A stretch of DNA of 64,000 nt from Saccharibacillus sacchari DSM 19268 (GTDB taxonomy: Bacteria; Bacillota; Bacilli; Paenibacillales; Paenibacillaceae). Below the pieces are notes generated by a model, which saw only the letters and a list, made by a program, of their open reading frames with translations, had not been told where the DNA came from and ran no database searches. Made by a program: the position numbers and the translations under genes. Location: positions 5,074,274-5,138,273 of the forward strand of contig NZ_KK073875.1 of NCBI RefSeq assembly GCF_000585395.1, read 5' to 3'. This document shows, piece by piece, positions 28,549 to 39,683 of this stretch (its first letter is position 1; each line of letters begins with the position of its first letter).

Positions 28549-29376
28549 TCAGCCTCCGTTCCATTTGTGATATTCGGAAAACGCGTTGCTCAGCAGGTTG
28601 ACGATCACGAGCGCGTAACCGACCAGCGTCCACTTGGCGATTGAAAAACCGGAATACTTGCGCGTGCGTTTCAACACAAAATACAGCCCGTACACGGCAA
28701 GTGCCGCAAACGTCGTAATGCCTTTGATATCGAACAGCATCTCCCACCGCTTTTGCGCCACGATCATAATGAAAGCGACCAACAACGACACGATGAGCAG
28801 CGGCGTTCCCGTCAGCACGGCGAGATGCGCCCAGCGTTCGGTCTGTTCCAGACTCGGCAGGCGCCGAATCGTATCATTCCATTTCTTCTTTTTTAACATG
28901 GCATATAAAAAGAGATATAAGATGCCGAATACGGCGGCGATCGTCAATGCCACCAGGCTCAAATTCGCCAGCGCGACGTGCAGGATCAACAGCAGCTGCT
29001 GGGTATACCCGATATGCTCCGCGTGTTCGCCGACCGAAAACCAAAATTCGTTCAGCACGCTGGCCGTGAATCCGACGATGCCGAGCAGCAGCACGACGAA
29101 TTCGGCTTTTTGCGTCAAGGCCAGAGCAAAACCCGCTGTCGTGAGGACGAAGATAAACAAAAACAGAAAATCGTAGATGGAAAACATCGGGACCCGATTT
29201 TCCAAGACGATCCGTACGACAATGACTGAAAACTGCAACAATCCCGTGACGCCAAGAAGCCCCGTGCCGATCCGCCGGGATCTCACGCTGCGGCTCACGC
29301 AATCGGAGAAATAGAACAGAAGGCTCAGGGCATAAATGTAAATCATCAACTCGATCAAACTCGCAAGCAGCAGCAT
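28549..29376 (-). CDS. hemX: HemX/CcsA-type cytochrome c assembly membrane protein
   Basis: 275 residues with about eight membrane segments, of the CcsA/HemX family. In B. subtilis HemX lowers HemA abundance. Conserved tryptophan/histidine segments (LQLLLILHVALANLSLVAL and later RWEMLFDIKGITTFAALAVYGLYF) mark the family. I prefer ATG 29376 because AGGTAGG is well spaced; a GTG three codons upstream is possible. Gene order hemA-hemX is conserved. Confidence 0.88.
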   Translation of the reverse strand: MLLLASLIELMIYIYALSLLFYFSDCVSRSVRSRRIGTGLLGVTGLLQFSVIVVRIVLENRVPMFSIYDFLFLFIFVLTTAGFALALTQKAEFVVLLLGIVGFTASVLNEFWFSVGEHAEHIGYTQQLLLILHVALANLSLVALTIAAVFGILYLFLYAMLKKKKWNDTIRRLPSLEQTERWAHLAVLTGTPLLIVSLLVAFIMIVAQKRWEMLFDIKGITTFAALAVYGLYFVLKRTRKYSGFSIAKWTLVGYALVIVNLLSNAFSEYHKWNGG

Positions 29377-29389
29377 GCCGTTCACCTAC

Positions 29390-30745
29390 CTAGAGGGCTG
29401 CCGGACGCAAAGCAAAAGCCGGGATGTCCACCGTCTTTTTTTCCGACTCCCGGATTACGGCCGCTTCCGCCTGCTCGATTCTGGACTCCAACGCAAAAAT
29501 TTGGGTGAACATATCGACGGCTTCGGCACCGTTTTTGTCCGCTGCCATTTCTTTGACCCGATTGATCGGATCGTGCATCATCTGGTTGGCGACGCTTTTC
29601 ATCATCCGACTAATGACTTTGCGTTGACGCTCGTCCAGTTCCGGAAGCTTGTTGAACAAACTTTCCAGCGTTTCCTGGTGAATATCCGTCGCTTTCTCCT
29701 GGAGTGCGCGGATGACCGGACGAACGCCCAGCGTCTTCAGCCAACCGTAAAAGTTGTCGGATTCCTGCTCGATCATACGTTCGATCTTGATTGCTTCGGC
29801 ACGTCGGAGTTCCATGTTACTCTCCACGATGCCTTCAAGATCGTCGATATCATACAGGAATACGCCCGGAAGCTCGGCAATCGTCGGATCGATATTGCGC
29901 GGAACGGCGATGTCGATCATGAACAGCGGACGCGAACGGCGCGCCGCAGCCAAAGTCTTCACCTGCTCGCGCGTCAGCACGTAATCGGCAGATCCGGTCG
30001 AACTGATCACGATATCCACTTCGCCCAGCATCGCGACGCCTTCTTCCAGCGTACAAGGCACTCCGTTGAAGCGGCCGGCCAGTTCGCGCGCTTTTTCTAC
30101 CGTACGATTCGCTACAATGACCTGCGCCGCTCCGCTGGCATACAGATGCTTCACGGTTAACTCGCTCATTTTGCCCGCGCCGAGGATCAGTACCTTCTTA
30201 TCGGTAAACATACCAAAAATTCGCTTGCCCAGCTCGATCGCCGCGTAGCTTACGGAAACGGCGTTCTCGCCGATCGAAGTCTCCGAATGCGCGCGCTTGC
30301 CCAGCGTTACGGCCTGCTTAAATAACATATTAAACCAAGTTCCGGTCGCCTTCTCCGCCTGCGCGGTCAGGAACGCTTGCTTCACCTGCCCAAGAATCTG
30401 GGTCTCGCCGAGCACCATCGAATCCAGTCCGCAAACGACTTTCATCAAATGCTCGACCGCGCGCTCGTCCTCGTGCATATAAAGATGTTGCGTAAATTCG
30501 GCTTTCGGAATGCCGAACCATTGCTCCATGAAATTGCGAATATAAAAAGCGCACATGTGCAGCCGGTCCACCACGACGTACAATTCGGTCCGGTTGCAGG
30601 TGCCCACGATTACGCCTTCAAGGACGCTTTTCGTTTCTTTCAGCCGATACAGCGCCTCCGAAAGGTCCTCTTGCGCAATCGCAAACCGTTCTCTGATGTC
30701 GACTGGAGCCGTTCGGTAATTCAATCCGACTACCATGATGTGCAT
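29390..30745 (-). CDS. hemA: Glutamyl-tRNA reductase
   Basis: NADPH reduction of glutamyl-tRNA to glutamate-1-semialdehyde, the first and controlled step of C5 heme synthesis. 451 residues: catalytic Cys50 in GTCNRTELY, NADPH motif LILGAGKMSELTVKHL, IVANRTVEKA, and a C-terminal dimerisation helix region. First gene of the heme operon, followed by hemX. Confidence 0.96.
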   Translation of the reverse strand: MHIMVVGLNYRTAPVDIRERFAIAQEDLSEALYRLKETKSVLEGVIVGTCNRTELYVVVDRLHMCAFYIRNFMEQWFGIPKAEFTQHLYMHEDERAVEHLMKVVCGLDSMVLGETQILGQVKQAFLTAQAEKATGTWFNMLFKQAVTLGKRAHSETSIGENAVSVSYAAIELGKRIFGMFTDKKVLILGAGKMSELTVKHLYASGAAQVIVANRTVEKARELAGRFNGVPCTLEEGVAMLGEVDIVISSTGSADYVLTREQVKTLAAARRSRPLFMIDIAVPRNIDPTIAELPGVFLYDIDDLEGIVESNMELRRAEAIKIERMIEQESDNFYGWLKTLGVRPVIRALQEKATDIHQETLESLFNKLPELDERQRKVISRMMKSVANQMMHDPINRVKEMAADKNGAEAVDMFTQIFALESRIEQAEAAVIRESEKKTVDIPAFALRPAAL

Positions 30746-30808
30746 AACTGTTTCACCGCCTGATCTGAGATTGCTGCCAAATAAACATTCCTACAAACTA
30801 TATAAAGT

Positions 30809-30838
30809 ATATCACAACGTCTTCCTGCATTTTGACAA
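30809..30838 (-). promoter_or_regulatory. Candidate promoter of hemA
   Basis: Minus-strand -35 TTGTCA (30833-30838), 18-bp spacer, -10 TGATAT (30809-30814), within an AT-rich leader of about 65 bp. Confidence 0.5.
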
Positions 30839-30881
30839 ATTAAATGAAATGTTTATGAATATTCGATGTTCGTTAACAATT

Positions 30882-31469
30882 TTATGCTTCCAACCTGAAT
30901 AAACGAAAAGCCTCTTCACGCAGCAGTTCGTCAATTTGTTCGATCTCTTCGATATTCCGGGCGGCAAGACGCCAATCCAACAAACGGTCTACCTGCATGC
31001 GGACGCAGGCAATCTCATATTCAATATCGGTCGAAGCGAATCGATATTCAAGCTCCGGAATCTGATCGCGATGCTCGAATACAAGGCGGCTCGCTCCCGG
31101 CGTGAGTTCGATAATCCGGCGCACGGAGCCTTCCGCATAGAAGTCCAGCATCACAAATCCCGGATAAATTCTTCGCACCATCCCGTCCCCTTTGAACGCA
31201 ACAAACAGTTGGCGAATGAGATGCGTAAGTCGCGGATTGACAAGGCGAAAAGACAATTCACACACAAACAGATTGCGTCGGCGATCAAAAGGAAGCCTGA
31301 CTTCCTCGCCGCCTTCGTCCTCAAGCACGATCTCCCGGCTTCCGCCGTCCAGCACCCGCACCCGATAATGAATCCGCGGATCTTGAATGTGTTGCATGAA
31401 CCTCGACATCTGGCTTTCCGGCAGCAGTAAACGGGCCTTCACGAATTCCGTAGCTAATCGCTGCGCCAT
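30882..31469 (-). CDS. Conserved-looking protein of unknown function between ysxC and hemA
   Basis: 195 residues, no signal peptide, no membrane segment, rich in Arg/Glu, predicted cytoplasmic. I recognise no domain. The middle (about 35-140) alternates short hydrophobic strands with charged turns (YRVRVLDGGSREIVLEDEGGE; FVMLDFYAEGS), which looks like a beta-barrel fold such as PilZ, but no PilZ RxxxR signature is evident. A helical C-terminus (EIEQIDELLREEAFRLFRL) follows. GAGGAG precedes the ATG, and its codon use matches its neighbours. Confidence 0.8.
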   Translation of the reverse strand: MAQRLATEFVKARLLLPESQMSRFMQHIQDPRIHYRVRVLDGGSREIVLEDEGGEEVRLPFDRRRNLFVCELSFRLVNPRLTHLIRQLFVAFKGDGMVRRIYPGFVMLDFYAEGSVRRIIELTPGASRLVFEHRDQIPELEYRFASTDIEYEIACVRMQVDRLLDWRLAARNIEEIEQIDELLREEAFRLFRLEA

Positions 31470-31542
31470 AGCGGATCTCCTCGATTCCTAAGGATGGGAT
31501 GAATATGGATACGTCTACCTTTATTATACCCGCTTTACATAG

Positions 31543-31572
31543 AAAGACGGCCCCGTCGCCGGAGCCGTCTTT
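31543..31572 (-). terminator. Terminator after ysxC
   Basis: 9-bp stem AAAGACGGC/GCCGTCTTT with an inner CCG/CGG pair. The T-run on the minus strand is short (TTTC). Likely ends the lonA-ysxC transcript. Confidence 0.6.
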
Positions 31573-31647
31573 CGCTTGAATTCAAGGATATCAGACTGTT
31601 TACAGCCTTTTTGTAAGCGCTTCAATACTCATTCTTCTTATTGCTCT

Positions 31648-32331
31648 TTATTCTGCCGTTTCGTCTTCGATTACGCCATCCTCGGCATTACCGCTCGCTT
31701 CGAACTCCGCTTCCGCTTCCGCCGCGCGTTGGTCAAGCGTCTTCAACTCGCCCAGATGATCTTCGATGATCTTCCACAGCTCTTCCTTGCCCATATCCGT
31801 TTCGGACGAGAACATGACAAAAGGATCACCCGGACGCATGCCCAAGTCCTGCTTGATGACTTTCGCATGCTTTTGCCAACGGGTCTTGGGAACTTTATCC
31901 GCTTTGGTTGTCACCACGCAGATCGGGCGATCGTAATGGGTCAACCACTCGTACATCATGACATCGTCTTTGCTCGGCGGATGCCGAAGATCAACGACCA
32001 TCAGCACGAGCTTCAACGGCTCGCGCTCCAGCATATAGCGCTCGATCATCTGACCCCACACTTCGCGCTGCTGCTTCGACACTTTCGCGAAACCGTAGCC
32101 CGGGAAATCGACGAAGAAAAACGATTGGTTGATCAGATAGTAGTTCATATGCTGCGTCTTACCCGGAACGGAACTGGTTCGAGCCAGGTTTTTACGACGC
32201 AAAAGACGGTTGATCAACGAGGATTTACCGACATTGGAACGTCCGGCCAACGCGATTTCCTGCAAACCGTCCACCGGATATTGCGCCGGTCCGACCGCGC
32301 TGATCTTAAATTCAGAGCTTGTTACATTCAT
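31648..32331 (-). CDS. ysxC: Ribosome-biogenesis GTPase YsxC/EngB
   Basis: GTPase acting in 50S maturation. 227 residues from ATG 32331 (family start [26 protein letters not shown] upstream). G1 [10 protein letters not shown]3 [11 protein letters not shown]4 TKADKV. The last 40 residues are an acidic, low-complexity tail. Downstream partner of lonA as in Bacillus. Confidence 0.94.
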   Translation of the reverse strand: MNVTSSEFKISAVGPAQYPVDGLQEIALAGRSNVGKSSLINRLLRRKNLARTSSVPGKTQHMNYYLINQSFFFVDFPGYGFAKVSKQQREVWGQMIERYMLEREPLKLVLMVVDLRHPPSKDDVMMYEWLTHYDRPICVVTTKADKVPKTRWQKHAKVIKQDLGMRPGDPFVMFSSETDMGKEELWKIIEDHLGELKTLDQRAAEAEAEFEASGNAEDGVIEDETAE

Positions 32332-32434
32332 GTTTGAAAATTCCTCTCTCGGACGTGGAAAAGCGACTCGCAAACCGATCGCTTTTCCGTCCTCGCAACT
32401 TCAATATTCGATTCGCTTTGCATGGAGCTTGGTA

Positions 32435-34813
32435 TCAATGCGTTTCGATTTGGATCTCGGATGCTTCCGCCGCAGGCGGCAGCATGACCTCGGCCATCAA
32501 CGCATGTTCCAACACTTGGTCCATATGCGATACCGGCACAAACTGTATGGCTTCTTTTACGCTGTCCGGAATATCGCGCAGATCTCGCTCGTTATCCGCA
32601 GGCAACAGCACTTTTTTGTATCCTGCACGATGCGCCGCAAGCGACTTTTCTTTAAGGCCGCCGATCGGCAGTACCCGTCCGCGCAGCGTGATTTCTCCCG
32701 TCATGGCGATGTCTTTCGATATCGCTCGGCCGGTGAGTGCCGAAATCAGCGCCGTCGCTAACGTAATGCCGGCAGACGGGCCGTCTTTCGGTACTGCGCC
32801 TTCCGGAATATGAATATGCACGTCGTTCTTCTCATGGAACTGGCCGTCGATGCCAAGCTGCTCTGCACGCGAACGCGTATAACTAAAGGCCGCCTGTGCG
32901 GATTCCTTCATCACATCGCCCAATTTGCCGGTGAGCGTAAGCTTTCCGCTGCCCGGCAGAACGCTGACTTCGATCGTCAACGTCTCCCCGCCGACTTCTG
33001 TCCAGGCTAAACCTGTTGCGCTGCCGACCTGATCTTCGGCTTCTGCCAACCCATAACGGAATCTTGGATTGCCCAAGTATTCTTTGAGCGAGTCCTTCGT
33101 AACTTCGATCCGTTCACTTTTTCCCGATACTAGATATTTAGCCGCTTTACGGCAAATCGCGGCAATCTGTTGTTCCAGATTCCGGACACCCGATTCGCGC
33201 GTATATTCTCGAATGATTTGCAGCAGGCCTTCCTGCGGCAAATCCAACTGTTCTTCATTCAAGCCATGCTCGCGTTTCTGCTTCGGCAGCAGGTAACGGT
33301 TCGCGATTTCCAACTTTTCCAGCTCCGTGTAACCTGGAATGTTCAAGATCTCCATCCGGTCCAGCAGCGGACGAGGGATACCCTGAAGCATATTCGCCGT
33401 CGTCACGAACATCACCTTAGACAGATCATACGGAATTTCAACGAAATGATCGCTGAACGTGTTGTTTTGCTCGGGATCAAGCACTTCAAGCAATGCCGCA
33501 GACGGATCGCCCCGGAAATCGGAAGCCATCTTGTCGATCTCGTCAAGCAGGAACACCGGATTGGAGCTGCCTGCCGTGCGCATGCCTTGCAAAATGCGGC
33601 CCGGCATTGCGCCGACGTAAGTGCGGCGATGACCGCGGATTTCCGCTTCGTCGCGCACGCCGCCGAGCGAAACGCGCACGAATTCCCGTCCCAACGAGCG
33701 GGCAATAGAGCGGGCCAGCGATGTTTTACCCACGCCCGGAGGCCCGACGAGACACAGAATCGGACCTTTCAGCTTTTTGACAAGCTGCTGCACGGCCAGG
33801 TATTCCAATACGCGCTCTTTCGGTTTTTCCAGACCGTAATGATCTTCATTCAGAATATCTTCAGCCCGAACGATATCCAACACATCCTCGGTTTCTTTGC
33901 TCCAAGGAAGCGCCAGCAGCCAGTCGACGTAGCCTCGAATGATTCCGCCTTCGGCCGCGCTGGTCGGCATGCGTTCCAGTCGATCGATTTCTTTTTTGAT
34001 TCGTTCATGGACTTTCTCCGGGAATTCGCCGTTCTCAAGCTGCTCCCGCAGTTCTTCGACTTCTCCGGCACGGCCGTCTTTCTCGCCGAGTTCTTTTTGA
34101 ATCGCCTTCATTTGTTCGCGCAGGTAATATTCCTTCTGCGTCTTCTCCATCTGCTTCTTCACGCGCTGGCCGATTTTGCGTTCCAACTCCAGTACTTCGC
34201 GTTCATTATTGAGCAGATCGAGCAGCTTTTCCAAGCGCGGACGGAATTCGACGGTTTCCAAAATCGCCTGCTTGTCCTTGATCTTGATCGGAAGATGGCT
34301 GGTGATGACATCGGCCAGTCGCCCGGGCTCATCAATATCGGATACCGCAGCCAACGTCTCCGGCGTTACCTTTTTCGACAAATTGATGTAATGCTCGAAT
34401 TGGGTCAATACCGTGCGCATCAGCGCATCGACTTCCGGATCTTCCGTTGTGGGTTCAGCCAGTTCACGGGCATACACTTCATAGAACTCCGTGTTTTCCT
34501 CAATGAACTCCAACACTTCTGCACGCTCTAATCCTTCAACCAACACGCGAATCGTGCCGTTTGGCAGTTTGAGCATTTGTCGCACCTTGGCAACCGTTCC
34601 GATTCGGAATATATCATCCTGCTCGGGTTCCTCGATATTCACTTCGGACTGCGAGCAGAGAAGAATCAAATGATCGTCGACCATTGCCTTTTCCAGCGCC
34701 TTGACCGAGCGTTCCCGTCCAACATCCAAATGAAGCACCATACTCGGATAGACGAGAAGTCCCCGCAAAGGCAGCAACGGAAAACGGCGGTTTTTCTGTT
34801 TGCTCAATCCCAT
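32435..34813 (-). CDS. lonA: ATP-dependent protease Lon
   Basis: Cytoplasmic AAA+ protease for damaged and regulatory proteins. 792 residues: N-terminal LAN domain ([15 protein letters not shown]), coiled coil (about 200-270), Walker [10 protein letters not shown], Walker [10 protein letters not shown], and the proteolytic domain with catalytic Ser in [13 protein letters not shown] 34813 is preceded by GGAGGTG. An earlier in-frame ATG is rejected. Confidence 0.96.
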   Translation of the reverse strand: MGLSKQKNRRFPLLPLRGLLVYPSMVLHLDVGRERSVKALEKAMVDDHLILLCSQSEVNIEEPEQDDIFRIGTVAKVRQMLKLPNGTIRVLVEGLERAEVLEFIEENTEFYEVYARELAEPTTEDPEVDALMRTVLTQFEHYINLSKKVTPETLAAVSDIDEPGRLADVITSHLPIKIKDKQAILETVEFRPRLEKLLDLLNNEREVLELERKIGQRVKKQMEKTQKEYYLREQMKAIQKELGEKDGRAGEVEELREQLENGEFPEKVHERIKKEIDRLERMPTSAAEGGIIRGYVDWLLALPWSKETEDVLDIVRAEDILNEDHYGLEKPKERVLEYLAVQQLVKKLKGPILCLVGPPGVGKTSLARSIARSLGREFVRVSLGGVRDEAEIRGHRRTYVGAMPGRILQGMRTAGSSNPVFLLDEIDKMASDFRGDPSAALLEVLDPEQNNTFSDHFVEIPYDLSKVMFVTTANMLQGIPRPLLDRMEILNIPGYTELEKLEIANRYLLPKQKREHGLNEEQLDLPQEGLLQIIREYTRESGVRNLEQQIAAICRKAAKYLVSGKSERIEVTKDSLKEYLGNPRFRYGLAEAEDQVGSATGLAWTEVGGETLTIEVSVLPGSGKLTLTGKLGDVMKESAQAAFSYTRSRAEQLGIDGQFHEKNDVHIHIPEGAVPKDGPSAGITLATALISALTGRAISKDIAMTGEITLRGRVLPIGGLKEKSLAAHRAGYKKVLLPADNERDLRDIPDSVKEAIQFVPVSHMDQVLEHALMAEVMLPPAAEASEIQIETH

Positions 34814-34925
34814 CGTTTTCACACCTCCAAAAGGCTTATCGTGCATATGCAATATACAATGTTTATGCGTGTGTTAAGTGTAGCATATCGCTACGGCGAC
34901 TACCAAAAGCGAAAGCTTTTTATTG

Positions 34926-34966
34926 CGAAAAAAGGCGGCATGCCGGGCTCACCCCGTATGCCGCCT
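34926..34966 (-). terminator. Terminator after ispG
   Basis: 9-bp stem AGGCGGCAT/ATGCCGCCT with an inner CGGG/CCCG pair and TTTTTTCGC on the minus strand. Separates ispG from the lonA promoter region. Confidence 0.9.
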
Positions 34967-34990
34967 GTACGTTCGTTCACAATCACGTGC

Positions 34991-36133
34991 TTACTGTGCC
35001 GCTTCAGCTTTAACCTGCGCAGCTTTCGGTTGATGTCGTTCTTCGCGCCCCGGGATTCTGCCTGTCGCTTCATAGGCTACGACAATGGCGTCGATTTCCT
35101 TCTTGAGTTCCTCTACCATATCGGCTTCCGGGACTTTACGGATCATTTTGCCGTAGCGGAACAACAACCCTTCGCCGCGAGCACCCGCAATGCCGATATC
35201 CGCTTCACGAGCCTCACCAGGACCGTTAACCGCGCAACCTAGCACCGAAACTTTAATCGGAACTTTGATCTGAGAGATATACTCTTCGACTTCGTTCGCG
35301 ATCGAGAACAGATCGATATCGAGTCGGCCGCAAGTCGGGCAGGAAACCAACGTTGCCGCATTCGTGATCAGCCCAAATGTTTTCAACAGTTCGCGAGCAA
35401 CCTTCACTTCTTCTACCGGGTCGGCACTGAGCGAGATCCGCACAGTCGAACCGATTCCCATCGAAAGCAGCGCACCGATCCCGGCGGAACTTTTGATCGT
35501 TCCGGCATTGAGTGTGCCGGCTTCGGTGATACCCAGGTGCAGCGGATAAGGAATCACCTGCGCAGCCTTGCCATAAGCTTCGATGGCCATCGGCACGTCG
35601 GAAGCTTTCAGCGAAACGATGATATCATGGAAGTCCAGCTCTTCGAGAATGCCGATATGGAACAGCGCGCTTTCCACCATGGCATCCGCAGTCGGATAGC
35701 CGTATTTCTCGAGCAAATGGTTTTCCAGCGAGCCAGCATTGACACCGATGCGAATCGGTATTCCTTTTTCTTTGCAGGCTTTAACAACAGCTTCGACCTT
35801 TTCGCGCTTCCCGATGTTACCCGGGTTGATGCGAACTTTATCGATGCCGTTCTCGATCGCTTTCAACGCCAATTTATAATTGAAGTGAATATCGGCGACC
35901 AGCGGAATGTTGATCCGTTTCTTGATTTCTTTGATGGCGTCAGCCGCTTCGTCATTGTTGACGGTAACCCGCACAACCTGACAACCCGCCTCTTCCAAAC
36001 GAAGAATTTCGGCTACTGTCGCTTCGACGTCGGCCGTTTTGGTTGTACACATGCTTTGAATAATCACTTCATCGCTGCCGCCGATAACCAGGTTGCCCAC
36101 CTTTACGGGCCGTGTCTGATGTCTTAAATACAT
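34991..36133 (-). CDS. ispG: 4-hydroxy-3-methylbut-2-enyl diphosphate synthase
   Basis: Iron-sulfur enzyme of the non-mevalonate isoprenoid pathway. 380 residues from ATG 36133 (GGAGG upstream). TIM-barrel part with [10 protein letters not shown] and [11 protein letters not shown]. Cluster cysteines are in [14 protein letters not shown] and [18 protein letters not shown]. It lies between clpX and lonA, where B. subtilis has lonB. Confidence 0.95.
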   Translation of the reverse strand: MYLRHQTRPVKVGNLVIGGSDEVIIQSMCTTKTADVEATVAEILRLEEAGCQVVRVTVNNDEAADAIKEIKKRINIPLVADIHFNYKLALKAIENGIDKVRINPGNIGKREKVEAVVKACKEKGIPIRIGVNAGSLENHLLEKYGYPTADAMVESALFHIGILEELDFHDIIVSLKASDVPMAIEAYGKAAQVIPYPLHLGITEAGTLNAGTIKSSAGIGALLSMGIGSTVRISLSADPVEEVKVARELLKTFGLITNAATLVSCPTCGRLDIDLFSIANEVEEYISQIKVPIKVSVLGCAVNGPGEAREADIGIAGARGEGLLFRYGKMIRKVPEADMVEELKKEIDAIVVAYEATGRIPGREERHQPKAAQVKAEAAQ

Positions 36134-36230
36134 TTCATTCGACCTCCAAATCGGAAAAAGCAAGATGTCGTCCACTGCGGACGCTTGATGCGGCATTGGA
36201 TCGTTTACCTGTTTAACACACTCATAGCAA

Positions 36231-36259
36231 ACCGGCCAAACCATGTAGGGTTGACCGGC
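36231..36259. terminator. Weak hairpin between clpX and ispG
   Basis: Imperfect 11-bp stem (9 of 11 pairs) formed by ACCGGCCAAACC and GGGTTGACCGG. A short TTTG follows on the minus strand. May be a weak clpX terminator. Confidence 0.35.
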
Positions 36260-36293
36260 TCGGCATGAGGCCTATGCGATAAAAGAGGACGCT

Positions 36294-37550
36294 TTAGGCG
36301 CTCTCTTCCCGTTTTTTGTTTTTACCTTCGCCAAGTTCAGGAACAACCTTCTCCTTGACGACTTTCTCGGTAATGACGCATTCGGTCACGTCTTCGCGCG
36401 AAGGCACTTCGTACATGACGTCGAGCATCAGTCCTTCGATGATCGCTCTCAAACCGCGTGCACCGGTTTTGCGCTTGATTGCTTCTTCGGCAATCGCGAG
36501 CAGAGCCGCATCTTCGAACACCAAGTTTACGTTATCCATTTCAAGCAGCTTTTTGTACTGCTTGGTCAGGGCGTTTTTCGGTTCGGACAAAATGCGTACC
36601 AGCGTTTCTTCATCCAGCGGAGCCAATGTCGAGATTACCGGCAGACGGCCGACGAACTCCGGAATCAGACCGAATTTGAGCAAGTCTTCCGGTAACGCCA
36701 TCATCAGGTATTCGCCTGCTTTCAATTCGCGTTGGCCTTCGCCTTCCGCGTTGAAACCGATGACTTTTTTGCCGATCCGACGCTTGATCATCTGTTCGAG
36801 GCCGTCAAATGCACCGCCGCAAATGAACAGGATGTTCGTTGTGTCGATTTGGATGAATTCTTGATGCGGGTGCTTACGTCCGCCTTGCGGAGGAACCGAA
36901 GCTACCGTACCTTCAAGAATTTTCAGCAAGGCTTGCTGCACGCCTTCGCCGGATACGTCGCGGGTAATCGAAGGGTTCTCCGATTTGCGTGCCACTTTAT
37001 CGATTTCATCGATATAGATAATGCCGCGTTCGGCTTTCTCCACATCGTAATCGGCTGCTTGAATCAGCTTCAGCAGGATGTTTTCGACGTCTTCACCGAC
37101 ATAGCCGGCTTCCGTCAAGGATGTCGCGTCCGCAATCGCAAACGGTACGTTCAAGATACGAGCCATCGTCTGCGCAAGCAGCGTTTTACCCGAACCGGTA
37201 GGACCGATCAACATGATATTGCTTTTCGACAATTCCACGTCTTCGGATTTGCTTTGCGCGTTAACGCGCTTGTAGTGGTTATAAACGGCAACGGCCAGCG
37301 ATTTTTTCGCTTGGTCTTGTCCAATTACGTATTGATCGAGGATCGCGCGGATTTCCTGCGGCTTCGGAATATCTTTCAGATCCACTTCTTCTTCATGGCC
37401 CAGTTCTTCCTCTACGATCTCCGTGCACAACTCGATGCATTCGTCGCAGATATATACGCCGGGTCCGGCAACGAGCTTCCGTACTTGTTCTTGCGTCTTA
37501 CCGCAGAAGGAGCACTTCAGCTGACCCTTTTCTTCGTTGAATTTAAACAT
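36294..37550 (-). CDS. clpX: ATP-dependent Clp protease ATP-binding subunit ClpX
   Basis: AAA+ unfoldase feeding ClpP. 418 residues. N-terminal zinc-binding domain CSFCGKTQ...CDECIEL (about 14-40), Walker [13 protein letters not shown], Walker [11 protein letters not shown], and the ClpP-contact loop region around IGKKVIGF. Starts 20 bp after the clpP stop, so the two are co-transcribed. Confidence 0.97.
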   Translation of the reverse strand: MFKFNEEKGQLKCSFCGKTQEQVRKLVAGPGVYICDECIELCTEIVEEELGHEEEVDLKDIPKPQEIRAILDQYVIGQDQAKKSLAVAVYNHYKRVNAQSKSEDVELSKSNIMLIGPTGSGKTLLAQTMARILNVPFAIADATSLTEAGYVGEDVENILLKLIQAADYDVEKAERGIIYIDEIDKVARKSENPSITRDVSGEGVQQALLKILEGTVASVPPQGGRKHPHQEFIQIDTTNILFICGGAFDGLEQMIKRRIGKKVIGFNAEGEGQRELKAGEYLMMALPEDLLKFGLIPEFVGRLPVISTLAPLDEETLVRILSEPKNALTKQYKKLLEMDNVNLVFEDAALLAIAEEAIKRKTGARGLRAIIEGLMLDVMYEVPSREDVTECVITEKVVKEKVVPELGEGKNKKREESA

Positions 37551-37569
37551 CTAACCACCCCTTCGAGGA

Positions 37570-38160
37570 TTAAGAATTAATCGGTCGCTCAAGAATTTTG
37601 TCGATCAGTCCGTAAGACTTCGCTTCTTCGGCACTCATGAAGAAGTCGCGGTCCGTGTCCCGCTCGATTTTCTCAAGGGGCTGACCTGTCGTATCCACAT
37701 AGATTTTATTCAGCTTCTGCTTCGTCTTGATGATCCAATCCGTATGGATCCAAATGTCCGAAGCTTGTCCGCTAACACCGCCGAGCGGCTGATGAATCAT
37801 GACCTCGCTGTTCGGAAGCGCAAAACGCTTGCCCGGCGCTCCGGCTGTCAACAGAAGGGATCCCATGCTCGCTGCCATACCGACGCAAATCGTGGATACA
37901 TCCGGCTTAATGTATTGCATTGTATCATATATACCCATGCCCGCAGTCACAGAACCACCGGGGGAATTAATGTACAAGTAGATGTCTTTCTCGGGATCTT
38001 CCGCTGCCAAGAATAGCAATTGCGCAATAATCAGATTGGCTACGTGATCGTCGATCGCATCGCCAAGCAGAATGATCCGATCCTTCAGGAGCCTCGAATA
38101 GATATCGTAAGAGCGCTCGCCGCGGCTTGTTGATTCAACAACTGTAGGGACTAAATTCAT
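37570..38160 (-). CDS. clpP: ATP-dependent Clp protease proteolytic subunit ClpP
   Basis: Serine protease forming the 14-mer chamber. 196 residues from ATG 38160 (family start [14 protein letters not shown] upstream, earlier ATG rejected). Catalytic Ser in GMAASMGS, His in EVMIHQP, Asp in ERDTDRDFF. First gene of clpP-clpX. No CtsR box was seen upstream. Confidence 0.96.
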   Translation of the reverse strand: MNLVPTVVESTSRGERSYDIYSRLLKDRIILLGDAIDDHVANLIIAQLLFLAAEDPEKDIYLYINSPGGSVTAGMGIYDTMQYIKPDVSTICVGMAASMGSLLLTAGAPGKRFALPNSEVMIHQPLGGVSGQASDIWIHTDWIIKTKQKLNKIYVDTTGQPLEKIERDTDRDFFMSAEEAKSYGLIDKILERPINS

Positions 38161-38237
38161 GCGATCAACCTCGCTTTCATTGGGACAGTGTATGGAGGTA
38201 AAGCAAGCTATCAAGAGTTAACAAGGTACTTGCTTCT

Positions 38238-38266
38238 ATCCTATGCCTCTAGTTTACCATTTTCAA
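38238..38266 (-). promoter_or_regulatory. Promoter of clpP-clpX
   Basis: Minus-strand -35 TTGAAA (38261-38266), 17-bp spacer, -10 TAGGAT (38238-38243). Confidence 0.6.
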
Positions 38267-38319
38267 ATGCCAATGTCATTTTTCGGCGCAAGAACATGAA
38301 TCCTCGAATCGAAAAAGAT

Positions 38320-38357
38320 AAAAAAGCAAGGCACGCATAAGATCATACGTGCCTTGC
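38320..38357 (-). terminator. Terminator of tig
   Basis: Near-perfect hairpin at 38326-38357: GCAAGGCACG pairs fully with CGTGCCTTGC around a short AT-rich loop. TTTTTT follows on the minus strand. Confidence 0.93.
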
Positions 38358-38378
38358 CTATGCAAGTCAAGCTATTGC

Positions 38379-39683
38379 TTACTCAGCGGATGCTGCGACT
38401 TCCTTGCTGTTTTCAAGCAGGAATTCGATTGTTTTGCGCAGAGTGATTTCATCGTTCAAGCTGGAGAGCGAACCGTTCGCGCCCAGAATGCTGCGGATTT
38501 CGTCAATGCTGCGTTTGTACATGTCAGCCATCGTTTGAAGTTCTTTTTCGATGTCCTCTTCGGATGCCGAAATGTTTTCTTCTTTTGCGATTGCTTCCAG
38601 AACCAGGTTGTTCAGCACGCGCTTCTCAGCATCGGACTTCATTTGTGCACGCAGGTCTTCAACCGTTTGACCGGAGAAGCTTGTGTACATTTCCAGGTTC
38701 ATGCCTTGTTGACGCAGACGGTTGTCGAAGTCGCGCATCATGTTCTCAACTTCGCCTTCGATCATCGCTTCCGGAATTTCAACTTCCGCTTTTGCTGCTA
38801 CGGCTTCAACAACCGCGTTTTCACGAGCTGCGTCGTTTTCGCGTTTTTTGCGATCTGCGATTTGAGTCTTCAGATCTGCTTTGTATTCGTCCAGCGTGTC
38901 GAATTCACTTACGTCTTTTGCGAATTCGTCGTCCAGCTCAGGAAGCTGTTTGCGCTTGATTTCATGCAGTTTAACTTTGAAGACGGCTTCTTTGCCAGCC
39001 AGTTCAGCTGCATGGTAAGTTTCCGGGAACGTTACGTTAACGTCCTTCGAATCGCCAGTCGACATGCCTACAACTTGCTCTTCGAATCCTGGAATGAACG
39101 AACCCGATCCAAGTTCAAGTGCATAGTTCTCGGCTTTGCCGCCTTCGAATGCTTCGTCGCCTACATATCCGTCGAAGTCGATGGATACGGTATCGCCATT
39201 CGCTGCCGCTTCTTCGTCAACGACGATCAGCTCAGCATGGCGAGTTTGCAGACGCTCAAGCTCTTCCGCGATTTCCGCGTCCGTCACGTCAACTTCGGAT
39301 ACAGGTACTTCTACGCCTTTGTATTCGCCCAGTTTAACTTCCGGTTTGACGGTAACTTTGGCTTTGAATTTCATCGTTTGGCCTTTGCCAAATTGATCGA
39401 TGTCGATTTCAGGACGATCAACCGGGAAGATTCCCGCTTCTTCTACGGCTTCGCTGTAAGCTTCCGGCAGCAGAATGTCGATCGCGTCATTGTACAAGCT
39501 TTCCACGCCAAAACGCGCTTCGAAGATCGACCGCGGTACTTTACCTTTGCGGAAGCCCGGAACGTTGGCTTTCTTTACGACTTTTTGGAATGCTTTATCA
39601 AGTGCGGCTTCAACGCGTTCTACCGATACTTCAACTTCGAGAACGCCAAGGTTTTTCTCCGTTTTTTCCCAACTTGCTGTCAT
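38379..39683 (-). CDS. tig: Trigger factor
   Basis: Ribosome-bound chaperone and prolyl isomerase. 434 residues from ATG 39683 (GGAGGGG upstream). Ribosome-binding signature VPGFRKGKVPRSIFEARFG (about 38-56), PPIase domain (about 150-245; DTVSIDFDGYVGDEAFEGG), and an alpha-helical substrate-binding C-terminal domain. Confidence 0.96.
   Translation of the reverse strand: MTASWEKTEKNLGVLEVEVSVERVEAALDKAFQKVVKKANVPGFRKGKVPRSIFEARFGVESLYNDAIDILLPEAYSEAVEEAGIFPVDRPEIDIDQFGKGQTMKFKAKVTVKPEVKLGEYKGVEVPVSEVDVTDAEIAEELERLQTRHAELIVVDEEAAANGDTVSIDFDGYVGDEAFEGGKAENYALELGSGSFIPGFEEQVVGMSTGDSKDVNVTFPETYHAAELAGKEAVFKVKLHEIKRKQLPELDDEFAKDVSEFDTLDEYKADLKTQIADRKKRENDAARENAVVEAVAAKAEVEIPEAMIEGEVENMMRDFDNRLRQQGMNLEMYTSFSGQTVEDLRAQMKSDAEKRVLNNLVLEAIAKEENISASEEDIEKELQTMADMYKRSIDEIRSILGANGSLSSLNDEITLRKTIEFLLENSKEVAASAE

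Noticed and set aside
33170-34531. 453-codon plus-strand ORF
   Set aside because: Antisense shadow of lonA.
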